Below, in pieces: positions 21,025 to 32,409 of a stretch of DNA of 64,000 nucleotides. How positions within the stretch are numbered: position 1 is the stretch's first letter; every line of letters begins with the position of its first letter. Below the pieces are notes generated by a model. It was not told the DNA's origin and did no database searches. It saw only the letters and a program-made list of their open reading frames with translations. Source of the stretch: Galeopsis tetrahit (taxonomy: Eukaryota; Streptophyta; Magnoliopsida; Lamiales; Lamiaceae); NCBI GenBank assembly GCA_963675135.1, contig OY776128.1, positions 73,104,670-73,168,669 on the forward strand, in the 5' to 3' direction. The translations under genes were made by a program, and so were the position numbers.

Positions 21025-22231
21025 GGGTTGGGGTATATACCCCTCCAGCTTTGTTTAATACACGCCCCCTCCACTTTTATTAATTAAATATTCATAAATA
21101 ATACCTGTTTTACCCTTATAATAAAATACAAAGGATACATACACTCCCCACAAAATTTAAACTAACCCTAACCTAATTCTAATACTAACACTAATTAGAC
21201 AGCCACATTAACTCTAATTCTAACACTACTCTAGCCGCAACCCCTCTGGCCGCCGTCCTTCCCACTGCCTCCGCCGCCACACCTCCGGCAGACACCATAT
21301 CAACCCTCAAATAAAATTTAGAAATTAAAAAATTAATAAACTTAAAAATAAAATAAAAATCTTAGTATTTTTAACAAACCAGAGTCGACCAAAAACACTC
21401 CAGTCGTCACTGGTTTGTCGACCAAAAATACTCCGGTCGACTCTAGTTTGTCGACCAAAAATACTCTGGTCGACTCTAGTTTATCGACCAAAAGTACTCC
21501 GGTCGACTATGGTGTTTCGAAATAAAATATAAAAAAAAAATTAAGAAAACTGAAATTTTCGACCATTTTGGGTCGCCTAAAAACACTCTCGTCGACAGAC
21601 TATTGTCGATGAGATTATATTTGGGCGACCCAAAATAGACAAAAATTTAAAAAAAAAAAAAAACCTGTTTCTTCGCCGGCGACCTGGGGAACGGCGGCGG
21701 CTGGCTTGGGTGGGGTTTATGGCGGCGGAAGGCGGGAGAAGATGCGGAGGCGGTGGCACTGGAGGAGGGTGGCGGCGCCTCCGCTTAATTCGTTGCAGAA
21801 TTAAAAAAAAAAAAAAAAAAGACGGAGCGTCGGCGAGCGCTGGAGGGAGGGCCGCGGCGGACTTGTGGGGACGGCGACTGGCTTCTGGGGCAGGAGGCGA
21901 TGGAGCACTGGGTGGGCTGGGGAACAATAAAAAAAAGAAAAAGAAAGAAGATGGAGCGGCGGCGGGCGCCGAAGGGCGACGGCGAGCGCTGGAAGGCCGC
22001 GGCGGATGCCGGCGTGCGATGGTGGGCGGCTGGGGCAGGAGGAGGTTGGATGATGGTTGGAGAATGAAAATTAGGATTTAAGGGGGTGTGTATTTATCAT
22101 ACATAATTTTAAAAGAAAGGGGTATAATAGGCAATTTAGGTAGAGTGCATCTATCTTAAGTGTATTTTAAGGTGAGTACATGTATCGGGGGAGTGTATTA
22201 AACAAAGCAGGAGGGGTATATACCCTAACCC
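21025..22231. mobile_element. Non-autonomous Mutator-like element with palindromic repeat array and GC cargo (1207 bp)
   Basis: A perfect 9-bp duplication TTTTGCCCA (21016-21024 and 22232-22240) flanks about 45-bp terminal inverted repeats (GGGTTGGGGTATATACCCCT on the left, GGGTTAGGGTATATACCCCT on the right when inverted). The interior has an array of about 33-bp units each bounded by GTCGACC and GGTCGAC (21384-21520), a further hairpin (about 21563-21640), then a GC-rich low-complexity block (about 21665-22060). The block contains two related subunits of about 140 bp, each with an A-rich insert. On the minus strand it ends 'GAAACAG|GTTTTT', donor-like. The open frames in the block (Gly/Arg/Ala-rich) are not called as genes. 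No transposase is present. Confidence 0.88.
21384..21520. repeat. Four about 33-bp units, each an inverted repeat with GTCGACC ends
   Basis: Units read GTCGACC-aaaaatactcc-GGTCGAC followed by 'tctagttt'. Each can form a short hairpin, and the array is directly repeated. Confidence 0.85.
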
Positions 22232-22240
22232 TTTTGCCCA

Positions 22241-22480
22241 ACACCCTATGCTTATTTATATGAAAGACAAGTCCAATAATACAAAATTGAGTGGGTTGGT
22301 GGTGGGTTTGCAAGTTTCTCACATTTTTCACAACATTTTTTTTTTCCACAACTTATTTTTATAATCGAATATTGTTTTGAATGTTTTAAATATAAATTGA
22401 AGATCTAAAATATTACTCCATACAAGAGTCGAGGACTCAGAAAGATTTCTAGAATATATCTAGATCACATTGATACATTG
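22241..22480. other. Short intergenic spacer
   Basis: AT-rich sequence between the Mutator-like element and the first copia element; no feature seen. Confidence 0.35.
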
Positions 22481-22485
22481 GCTTT

Positions 22486-22691
22486 TGACAGAATGATAAT
22501 AATCACCGTGTAATTTACGGTGTATGATATTCTCATTAATATAGGTGAATTACAACTTGTTGTACAAGAAAAGAATCTATATACAAGGAAAGAACTTGTT
22601 GTACAAGAAAAGAATCTATATACAAGGAAATAACTTGTTGTACAAGAAAGGAACCTAATCAATTTATTCATCAATCAAATCTTCTCTATTA
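22486..22691 (-). repeat. 3' LTR of copia element 1
   Basis: 206 bp with the plus-strand outer end TGACAGAATG. It contains an internal direct repeat of about 39 bp (aacttgttgtacaagaaa...atatacaagg) in two and a half copies. Confidence 0.92.
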
Positions 22692-25600
22692 CCCCCCCTC
22701 AAGCGAAGAGTCGGAATCGCATCGACACGAAGCTTGGATCGAAGCAGTTCAAAATTTGACCGGGGTAAACTCTTTGTAAAAATGTCCGCAATTTGGAGAT
22801 GAGAGGGAACAAAGCGTGTCTCCAAATGTCCATTTGCTACAAGTTCGCGAATGAAGTGACAGTCTATGTCAATGTGTTTAGCACGCTTGTGAGCAATTGG
22901 ATTCTGACTCAAAAATAGGGCACTCTTGTTGTCACATAAGAGTAGCGAACGAGAAGAAGGAAGTGCACGAAGCTCCTTAAGTAAATGGGAAAGCCAAACC
23001 ATTTCTTGAGCAGTGTTTGCTAGTGCACGATATTCAGACTCACAACTGGAGCGAGCAACTGTAGGTTGTTTCTTTGCACTCCAAGAAACCAGATTGCCGC
23101 CTAGAAAGATGGAGTAACCATAGGTGGAACGACGTGTGTCCACACAGCGGGCCCAGTCGGCGTCAGAGTAGCCAACAATGTTGTAGTCTGAAGAGGGCGA
23201 GAAGGATAGCCCATGATGAATAGTCCCTTTAACGTATCGAAGGATCCGTTTAACAGCCAAGAAGTGATCCGTTGTGGGTGAATGAAGAAATTGGCTAACG
23301 TGATTAACGGCATAGGACAGATCCGGGCGAGTGATGGTGAGATATTGTAGAGCACCCACCAAGGATCGATAAAGTGTAGGATCCTTGAACGATTCACCTG
23401 AACTGACCAGAGAGTCACCTGCAACCAGTGGAGTAGAGACCGGCTTGCAATCGAGCATTTCAGCTCGTGTGAGAATATCATACGCATACTTTGCTTGGCC
23501 AAGGAAAAGGCCAGAAGGATGATGAGTAATCTCAAGACCAAGGAAGTAATTGAGACGACCAAGATCAGTGACAGCGAACTCTTTGTTGACACGAACAATG
23601 AACTTTTGTAAAGCAGCAGAGTTGCTTCCTGTAACAATAATATCATCAACGTAGAGTAATAAAAAAATGGTACAAGAGGAACTATGAAAGAAAAATAAAG
23701 AGGTGTCAGAACGAGAACGAGTGAATCCTAAGGAGAATAAAAAAACACTAAATCTATCAAACCAAGCACGTGGAGCCTGGCGGAGGCCATAAAGAGACTT
23801 CTTCAACCTGCAAACATGATTAGGAAAACGAGGATCAGTAAAACCAGGAGGTTGTGACATAAATACAGGTTTAGGAAGTACGCCATGCAGAAAGGCGTTT
23901 TTCACATCTAGTTGATGCAAAGGCCAAGAGCGCTGCACAGCCAAAGACAGTATGACACGAACAGTGACAGCACGAACAACAGGACTAAAGGTGTGCGAGA
24001 AGTCAAAACCTGGAATTTGAGAGAACCCTTGAGCAACTAAGCGAGCTTTATATCGCTCAATGGATCCATCAGATTTGTACTTAGTACGAAAAACCCATTT
24101 AGAACCAACAATGTTGACAGAAGGCGGACGAGGGACAAGATCCCATGTCTGATTAGAATGTAAAGCCTCCATTTCTTCACGCATGGCAGAATGCCAATGT
24201 GGAAGCTTTAAGGCAGATTTGAACCCTCGAGGTTCTGTGGAGACAGACAGGGAATGTAGCAGCTTAGTAGTAGCAATATCAACCGAATATTTGGGTTTAA
24301 AGATACCGGATTTGGCACGGGTTTGCATGGGATGAAGTGAAACGGATGGAGCGGGTGGAGGACTAGCCGGAGGAACGGGAACCGTGGAAGGAGAGCCATG
24401 ATCAGCAGGGTCGGTGGGTGAGGGTATGGCAGGATCAGGCACTGGAACCTGAATCGGGAACAACGGGATGGAGCATTGGCGTTGGCTCATGAGATGAATC
24501 AACAGGGCAGAGCGTGCAAACCTCAGTAGGAGAAGAACACGCATGTGACGATGAAGGAGGATCGTGCGGAACAGATCGTGAAGAGGCAGGACTCGAGATT
24601 GTCGATCGAGAAACCTGAGGATCCAAAAAACAAGAAAAGTCCAAGTCAGTATGAGATGTAGACAAAGTATTAGAAGAGAAAGGAAATAGAGTCTCATCGA
24701 ATTGAGCATGACGAGTAATGTAAGTGCGCGAAGAAACAGGATCGTAGCACCGAAAACCCTTGTGAATACTGCTATAGCCAAGAAAAATGCAAGGATGACT
24801 ACGAGGAGCCAACTTATGAGGAGCATAATCACGGAGATACGGAAACACACGACAACCAAAAACTTTAAAATTGCTATATGAAGGAGGAGAGTGGAATAAA
24901 AGCTCATATGGTGACTTATTGTTAAGAACAGGAGATGGAAGCCTATTAATAATGTAGACAGCGGTAGAGAAGGCATCAACCCAAAAAGGAAGAGGGGTAT
25001 GAGAGTGAAACAAAAGTGATAAACCAGTTTCAGTTATGTGACGATGTTTTCTCTCAGCTCGACCATTTTGTTGAGGAGTGTAAGGACAAGAAAATCTATG
25101 TAAGATACCAAATGAATTAAAAAAATCACGGACACGATGGTTGGTAAATTCAGTACCACCATCACTCTGAAAAATTTTAATGGATGAGTTAAATTGAGTG
25201 GAAACAAAAGTATTAAATTGTTTGAGAGCATCAAAAAACTCAGACTTTGCGCGTAAGGGATAAATCCACGAGAAACGAGAAAAATCATCCACAAATAAAG
25301 CATAATATCTGAAACCATCGACAGACAAAACAGGAGAAGGACCCCATAAATCACAGTGTATAAGATCTAAAACATGTAAAGCACGTTTATCGTTTAAATC
25401 AAACGGTAACCTTTTACTCTTAGCCAATTGGCAAGAAGTACAAGGTGACGGCTTAGGCAAAACAGAAGTAACACTCAAATGGCCTAAAGTTTTTAACAAC
25501 TGAATAACAGAAATAGAAGCATGTCCCAAACGGGAGTGCCACAACTCAAAAGAAGATTTCAATAGACTAGAATTTAAAGCAGCAACCAGGGCAGATGTGC

Positions 25601-26906
25601 CCTGCTCTAGAATGTAAAGGCCATCCTTACATGTCCCTCGAGCGAGGATTTTCTTTGACAACCGAGTCTGAACCACAAAAGAGTTGTTAGAGAACATAAC
25701 ATCAACAGGCAAATCATTGGTTAACTTGCTAATAGATAATAAATTTTTAGTAATATGAGGTACTACTAAAACATCTAATAAGGGCAAGGTATTAATAACA
25801 CGAGAACCAATATGCGAAATGGGAAGAGAGTCACCATTACCGACGATGACTGAACCATTACCAGAATAGGGTTCAAAGGAATCCAGAGCAGTGGAGGAGG
25901 ACGTCATATGAGCCGAGGCACCAGTGTCAACATACCAATCTGATACAGATGAGGGATTGACGGTACACTGAGTTTGAAACGCCTGGGCAATGTTTGCAGA
26001 TCTGGACTGGGAATCATGAAAATTATAATCCCGAGAGAACCTGTTCGGACAATTAGTGGCGTAATGAGCATCGCGACAGATTTGGCAGCAAGGCACACGC
26101 TTAGTACCGCCACCTTGGGGACGGCCACCATCGCGACCACCCTGACCACGACCACCGTCGCGGACCTGATTCGAAGTACGATTACCGGAAGACGACGAGC
26201 GATGACCTGAGCGATTAGCGTAAAAGGCAGCAGTAGGCGGCTGAGCGTCAGAAGCTTCCATAGCTTTCTCGCGTAACTCATGATCTCTGGCCTGAGACAA
26301 CAGATCAAGAAAGGAGGGTAAGGGGGCGATGGCTAGGCGAACCTCAGTGAACGCTCGAAATTGCGGGCCAAGTCCGCGAAGGAACCATCGAGCCTTGTCC
26401 GCATCAGAAACTGAGTGGCCGATTGCAGCAAGCTGGTGACAGAGATTAGTAAACTTCCTATTGAACTCGACGACGGAAAGCGAACCACGACGGAGGAATT
26501 GTAGTTCATCCCGGAGTTGTTGAGCGTGGGATGGGGAGGAGGGATTGAATGCGGCCTCTAGGGCAAGCCAAACATCACGAGCCTTAGAGAGGCCAACGAC
26601 TTCAGACATAACTTCTTCCGTGAGAGAGGATAGAAGCAGGCAAAGGACACGATCGTGGCGTTTGCGCCAGAGAAGATAGGCTGGGTTGGGTTCGTCCTTG
26701 TCTTCGGACGACTTAATCATAGGTTCGGGCTCGGGACCAGAACTGTCGACAAAGGTTGCGAGATTATCACATCGAAGCATTGGAAGAACTTGACTCTTCC
26801 AAAGAAGGTAGTTTGATGAAGAGAGGCGGATCGTAACCATGTGAATCAGAGTGGCAAGGGGAATGTGATCGGGATCCTTAGGTGTTGCTGGAACAATATC
26901 CGACAT
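22664..26906 (-). pseudogene. Copia element 1 gag-pol, interrupted by one frameshift
   Basis: Two overlapping minus-strand frames: 26906-24435 (823 aa; gag, protease, integrase) and a second frame, open from 24979 and meaningful from about 24480, to 22664 (RT, RNase H). The reading frame slips by one near 24440-24490, in the Pro/Ser-rich linker between integrase and RT. Seen in frame 1: a zinc knuckle CQICRDAHYATNC (about residue 272), protease DTGAS (about 324), integrase HCDLWGP...QSDGGTEF and AERKH. Seen in frame 2: RT LDVKNAFLHG and YVDD, RNase H CESEYRAL and CDNKSAL. All expected catalytic motifs are present, so the frameshift is the only obvious defect. The knuckle has three residues between the second Cys and His; four is usual. 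Confidence 0.92.
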
Positions 26907-26985
26907 TGTGAAGGAGAAGGAAGAAACGGATGGGAAAGAAAAAAAAATTGGGCTAGGGTTTTCAGCACTTAATTTGCTGATACCA

Positions 26986-27191
26986 TGACAGAATGATAAT
27001 AATCACCGTGTAATTTACGGTGTATGATATTCTCATTAATATAGGTGAATTACAACTTGTTGTACAAGAAAAGAATCTATATACAAGGAAAGAACTTGTT
27101 GTACAAGAAAAGAATCTATATACAAGGAAATAACTTGTTGTACAAGAAAGGAACTTAATCAATTTATTCATCAATCAAATCTTCTCTATTA
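26986..27191 (-). repeat. 5' LTR of copia element 1
   Basis: 206 bp, differing from the other LTR at one visible base (a C/T in 'gaac(c/t)taatc'). The primer site TGGTATCAG abuts it at 26977-26985. Confidence 0.92.
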
Positions 27192-27288
27192 GCTTTAATT
27201 CAAAATTGGATCGATTTAGTGGGAGATTCAACCGATATAATGATTTATTATTATAGTAGAGTTTACACTCAATACTATAGAGTTGAGT
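27192..27288. other. 97-bp spacer between two divergent copia elements
   Basis: Unremarkable AT-rich DNA bearing the right target duplication of element 1 (27192-27196) and the left one of element 2 (TGAGT, 27284-27288). Confidence 0.8.
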
Positions 27289-27582
27289 TGTTGAAGAATA
27301 GCAATAGAGCAGCATGCAAAGCATGCAAAACTCCTCAACAGTAGCATGCAGCCCATGCGTGCTCTCAATCCTATATTTACACACACATACATACATACAA
27401 TGCATCAATCACAGCTGTAGATACACACACACTTATATACATACAAACCATACATATAGAAAGGTAGTTAATTAGATTCCTAACAAACTCTTGTTAGATA
27501 GAAGGCTCTAGAATGTGTAGCCTCTATATATAGTGTACTCCTCACACTTGTAAAACTTGAGTTGAATATACACATTTAAACA
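27289..27582 (+). repeat. 5' LTR of copia element 2
   Basis: Begins TGTTGAAG and ends TTTAAACA. It contains CA-rich simple repeats and a TATATATA box at 27525-27532. A duplicated 'gcatgcaaa' distinguishes it from the 3' LTR. Confidence 0.92.
27525..27532 (+). promoter_or_regulatory. TATA box of copia element 2
   Basis: TATATATA in the 5' LTR, 58 bp before the LTR end; the same box recurs in the 3' LTR. Its position fits the U3/R border of a short copia LTR. Confidence 0.6.
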
Positions 27583-27834
27583 TGGTATCATGAGGTCAAT
27601 TTTTCTTTTGATTTTGATGTGAATTCTGCAAAAACTCATTCCTTCTACCTTTCTTCATCCTTCTCATCTCAGAAACCGTTTTGTTCTTATCCTCAGCTGT
27701 GTGTAACCGTTTTCTGCATTCATATCTTCATACAATTCCTTCACATCTTCATATCTTCATACTTCACATCTTCATATCTTCATCCAACTCCCGATCCATT
27801 TCCGCTGCTTCTCTTCTGCTCTGTTCCATATTCT

Positions 27835-30800
27835 ATGGCTAATCCAAACACATCTCCTACTCTACCTCGATTTATCACCTTGTCCATTCGCCTCGACAAT
27901 GATAACTATCCGTTTTGGCGAAATCAGGTCCTTGCTTCAGCTCGTGCACACAACTTTGAGGATGTTCTCCTCTACACAGCGGTTCCTATGAATCCTACTG
28001 AATCTACATCTGATTCCCTATCATGGCAGAGGAAAGACCAATTCCTCCTCAGCTGGCTATTGAGTTCTGTTTCTGAATCCATGCTTGGTCATGTGAGTCG
28101 ATGCGAACATGCTTTTCAACTATGGATGGTGTTCGAACTTCTGTTTCAATCACAGTCAAGTGCTAAGGCCATGATATTGCGTCTGCAACTTCAAACTCAG
28201 AGGAAGAATGATTTGAGCATTGATATGTTTATCCTAAAGATGCGCTCGATTGCAGATGGCCTATTTCATGCTGGCCAACCAATAAAGGATGATGAATTGG
28301 TGTTGTACATCCTTGGTGGTCTTGGTGCTGATTTTGATGCTGTGGTTGTTTCACTCACAACTAGAGGATCTGTCCCTTCTCTTCCTGAGGTACAGTCTAT
28401 CTTGCAAGCATATGAGGTTCGTTTGCTCAATCACAGTTCACAATCCATTCAGCTTCAAGGAGGTAACATCTCCTCTCTTCAACCTTCTGCTAATGTTGTC
28501 TCTAGAGATAATAGAGAAGTGCACAGGAACAATGGAAAAGGCAGGGGTTATCCTAAACCTAGAGTTGTTTGTCAATTGTGTGGCCGTAAATATCATGTTG
28601 CAGCTAAGTGCTACAAGAGATTTGATCAAACCTATACTGGCCTTGAAAACTCCAGATCTTCTTCCATCTCTAATAATATGACAGCTCCTCGGCCTCCCCT
28701 TTCCACTCCTGTCCAAGCTCATCTTACACATTATCAGCCTGCATACTCTCCTCACTTCAGTGCCTCCCCATCTGCTCTCACTAGCTATGTCAATCAAGGT
28801 GCCTCCACATCTGGTAATTCTGCTGGTATACCCTCCTCTCCATGGTTTGTTGACAGTGGTGCAACACATCATGTTACATCTCAACTTGCAAATCTGAACA
28901 TTAACTCACCATATCAAGGTATGGCTTCTCTCATTGTTGGTAATGGTGCTTCTTCTCCTATTCTACACACTGGCTCATTTCATGTACCTTTGAGTGATGG
29001 TGCTAGCTCAGTTGCTATGAATAATGTACTGCATGTGCCTGCTATTACTAAAAATCTGATGAGCATTTCACAGTTCTTGAAAGACAATGATGCTGTAATT
29101 GAATTCTTTGCTGACTGTTGTCTTGTCAAGGATCTGAAGTCACAAAAAACACTATTGAGAGGGGTGCTTAAAGATGGATTGTACATGCTGGATTTTGGTT
29201 GCTTGAAGGTCAATAAAGAGTCTGCTAATGTTCACCAGTTGTCTAGTTATTGTACTAGTGTTGAAAATAATAATCACACTGATGTTAATCATGTCTCTAG
29301 TATTGATCTTGCTGCTAGTGTAAATCATGCTGTTAGTGCTGAGAATAAATGGAGATTGTGGCATTGTAGATTGGGACATCCTAGTGATTCTACATTGTCT
29401 AGTGTTCTGAGAAGTATCAATATTCCTTGTAAAACTTCTCATGCCAGTTTTTGTGATGAATGTAAAATTGTGAAAATGCACTTGAAACACTTCTCTTCTG
29501 TCATACATCACACTGCATCTACATTTGAGCTTATACATATGGATGTTTGGGGACCATCTTCAACTGTTTCTATAGAGGGATATAGATATTATCTATCAAT
29601 TGTTGATGATTACACAAGGTTTGTATGGATTTTTCCTCTTATGGCCAAATCTGAGGTGCTATCTGTGTTCACTCAGTTCATGACAGTTGTTGAGAGGCAG
29701 TTTGGCAAACAAATCAAAGCAATCCAACATGATATGGGATCTGAGTTTCTCCCTGTTGCAAGGCTAGTTAAACCTCTTGGTGTTAATGTAAGATTGTCAT
29801 GTGCATACACTCATCCTCAAAATGGCTTGATTGAAAGAAAGCATCAACATGTTACTGAGATTGGTCTAGCTTTACTTGCTCGTTCAAAACTCAATATGTC
29901 CTTCTGGTGGCATGCCTTCTCTACTGCTACTCACATCATCAATATGCTTCCATCTCCTGTCACCAAAAACACATCCCCATTTGAGCTCATTCACTGCAGA
30001 CCACCTGATTACTTCTCACTGAGAGTATTTGGATGTGCCTGTTTTCCATTTCTCAGGCCTTATAACACATCCAAACTACAATTCAGGAGCTCCAAATGCA
30101 TCTTTCTAGGCTATAGCACATCTCACAAAGGCTATAAATGTCTTCATGAATCTGGCAAGATTTTTATATCAGCCTCAGTTCAGTTCAATGAAGATGAATT
30201 TCCATCATTCTCTCATTGCACCTCTACTCTTCCAACTACTCCACTCTTTTCTGCTCAAATCCCTTTATCTTGTCCTCCCTCTCCAATTCCCATTTCACCT
30301 CCTGTATCACCAGATACTCTCCCCTCATTATCTTCTACTTCAGACCATCAAAATACAACTTCTGTCTCAAATCATCAGAATACTCCTAATTCCTCTTCCA
30401 GCTCCTCAAGATATATGCTCCCTCCTCCATTACACTCTCCTCCCTCAAACTCTACTGCTCCCATCATTCCATCTCCCCAATCACTCCCTTTTCAGAATGC
30501 TCATCCTATGCAAACCAGGGCCAAATTTGGTATCCACAAACCTAGAGCTCTTATCTCCACCAAACTTGTTCCTGAACCAACTACTGTCACTGAGGCAAGC
30601 AAGAGTTCTGATTGGAAAAAGGCCATGCAACTTGAGTATGATGCCTTGATTCAGAATGGTACTTGGACACTTGTTCCCCCTTCATCAGATATTCACCCCA
30701 TCACCACTAAGTGGATTTTCAGAGTCAAGTACAACAAAGATGGTTCTATTGAGAGATACAAAGCTAGATTGGTTGCAAGAGGCTTTCAACAGCAGGCTGG

Positions 30801-32094
30801 TGTTGATTACTTTAGCACTTTCAGCCCAGTTATTAAACCTGTTACTCTTCGTATTGTGTTCACTCTAGCTGTCACAAAAGGATGACCTATACAGCAAGTT
30901 GACATCAACAATGCCTTTCTCAAAGGAATGCTACATGAAACTGTACATATTGCACAACCAGAAGGTTTTGTTCACCCTGAGCACCCCACCTATGTGTGCA
31001 AACTAAGAAAGGCTCTCTATGGTCTAAAGCAAGCTCCCAAGGCTTGGTATGATACTCTCAAGGATTTCTTGGTTCAGCAAGGCTTCATACACTCCACTTC
31101 TGACCATTGCTTGTTTCATAGAGTTCATCAAGGCAAAATGACTCTTTTGCTAGTATATGTGGATGATATTCTGATCACTGGTGATGATACAAAGCTGGTG
31201 CAACAGCTTATTCAAGCTCTACACACTCAATTCTCTCTTAAACACTTGGGAGAGGTCAACTATTTCCTAGGCATTGAAGCATATTCCACCCCATCTCTTA
31301 TCAAGCTCACTCAGTCCAAATATGCACAAGACATCATCTCCAAAGCTCACTTAACAGATTCAAAGCCTTGTCCAACTCCAATCTGCCCTTCATCCAAACT
31401 ATCCCTCTCAGACAGCCCTCCATTTGAGAATCCCACTCTATACAGAAGCATCATTGGAGCTCTCCAATATCTTACCCTAACTAGACCAGATATAGCCTTC
31501 AGTGTCAACAAACTCTCTCAGTTTTTGCAAAATCCATCTCAAAATCACTGGAAAGCTTGTAAGAGAGTTCTTAGATACATCAAAGGCTCTTTAACTCATG
31601 GCATCTCTTTTTCTCCTATTTCTGATTTCAGGTTGCAAGGATTCGTGGATGCTGACTATGCTTCAAGCATTGATGACAGAAGGAGCACCTCAGGTTTCTG
31701 CATTACCCTTGGACATAATCTTGTGTCTTGGAGCTCGCGCAAACAATCAGTTGTGGCTAGGAGTAGCACAGAAGCAGAATATAGGGCTCTTGCTCTTGCT
31801 ACAACTGATCTCATTTGGATTGCTAGTCTTTGTACAGAACTTCACATTCCTATCACCACTCCAAGCTTGTTATGGTGTGACAATCAAGGAGCAATTACCT
31901 TAGCTTTCAGCCCAGCATTTCACTCGCGTACCAAACACATCGAGGTGGATGTACATTTTATTCGAGAAAAAGTGCAAAATGGAGTGCTTGATGTTCGATT
32001 TATCGCGTCTGAAGACCAACCGGCTGATCTTCTCACCAAACCAGTGGCTCCAGCCCGTTTTACTCATCTCTTAAGTTGGTTCAAACTATCATAG
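27835..32094 (+). pseudogene. Copia element 2 gag-pol with one in-frame stop
   Basis: One reading frame from the ATG at 27835 (MANPNTSPTLP) to 32094, broken only by TGA at 30883-30885, between VTKG and PIQQVDINNAFL. Related polyproteins have Trp at this point, so TGG-to-TGA is the likely change. Gag carries a canonical knuckle CQLCGRKYHVAAKC (about residue 246). Protease has DSGATHH (about 339). Integrase has an HHCC zinc-binding region and LIHMDVWGP, but its second catalytic segment reads QHDMGSEF where GGEF/GGTEF is usual. RT shows YVDD (about 1107) and RNase H shows STEAEYRAL. An upstream in-frame extension to 27619 lies in the leader and is not counted. Confidence 0.92.
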
Positions 32095-32123
32095 GTCATC
32101 ATGGCTTGGTTTCTTCCGGGGCA

Positions 32124-32404
32124 TGTTGAAGAATAGCAATAGAGCAGCATGCAAAACTCCTCAACAGTAGCATGCAGCCCATGCGTGCTCTCAATCCTAT
32201 ATTTACACACACATGCATACAATGCATCAATCACAGCTGTAGATACACACACACTTATATACATACAAAGCATACATATAGAAAGGTAGTTAGTTAGGTT
32301 CCTAACAAACTCTTGTTAGATAGAAGGCTCTAGAATGTGTAGCCTCTATATATAGTGTACTCCTCACACTTGTAAAACTTGAGTTGAATATACACATTTA
32401 AACA
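32124..32404 (+). repeat. 3' LTR of copia element 2
   Basis: 281 bp, TGTTGAAG to TTTAAACA, with the same TATA and CA-repeat layout as the 5' LTR. The target duplication TGAGT follows. Confidence 0.92.
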
Positions 32405-32409
32405 TGAGT

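Larger units (their letters stand above)
22486..27191 (-). mobile_element. Ty1-copia LTR retrotransposon, nearly intact (4.7 kb)
   Basis: The 5-bp duplication GCTTT (22481-22485 and 27192-27196) flanks two 206-bp LTRs, 22486-22691 (3' LTR) and 26986-27191 (5' LTR). I could see only one difference between them, so insertion is recent. On the minus strand the 5' LTR is followed by TGGTATCAG, the initiator-Met tRNA primer site. The 3' LTR is preceded by the polypurine stretch GAGGGGGGG. The order gag, protease, integrase, RT, RNase H is that of Ty1-copia. Confidence 0.95.
27289..32404 (+). mobile_element. Ty1-copia LTR retrotransposon, second family (5.1 kb)
   Basis: The 5-bp duplication TGAGT (27284-27288 and 32405-32409) flanks LTRs 27289-27582 (294 bp) and 32124-32404 (281 bp). 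TGGTATCA (initiator-Met primer site) directly follows the 5' LTR, and a short purine-rich 'ccggggca' precedes the 3' LTR. The LTRs differ by a 9-bp indel, a 4-bp indel and several substitutions, so it is older than element 1. Confidence 0.95.

Noticed and set aside
21577..22081. Open frames of 116 and 123 codons with poly-Lys or poly-Phe
   Set aside because: They span A/T homopolymers and GC cargo of the element at 21025-22231; no recognisable domain.
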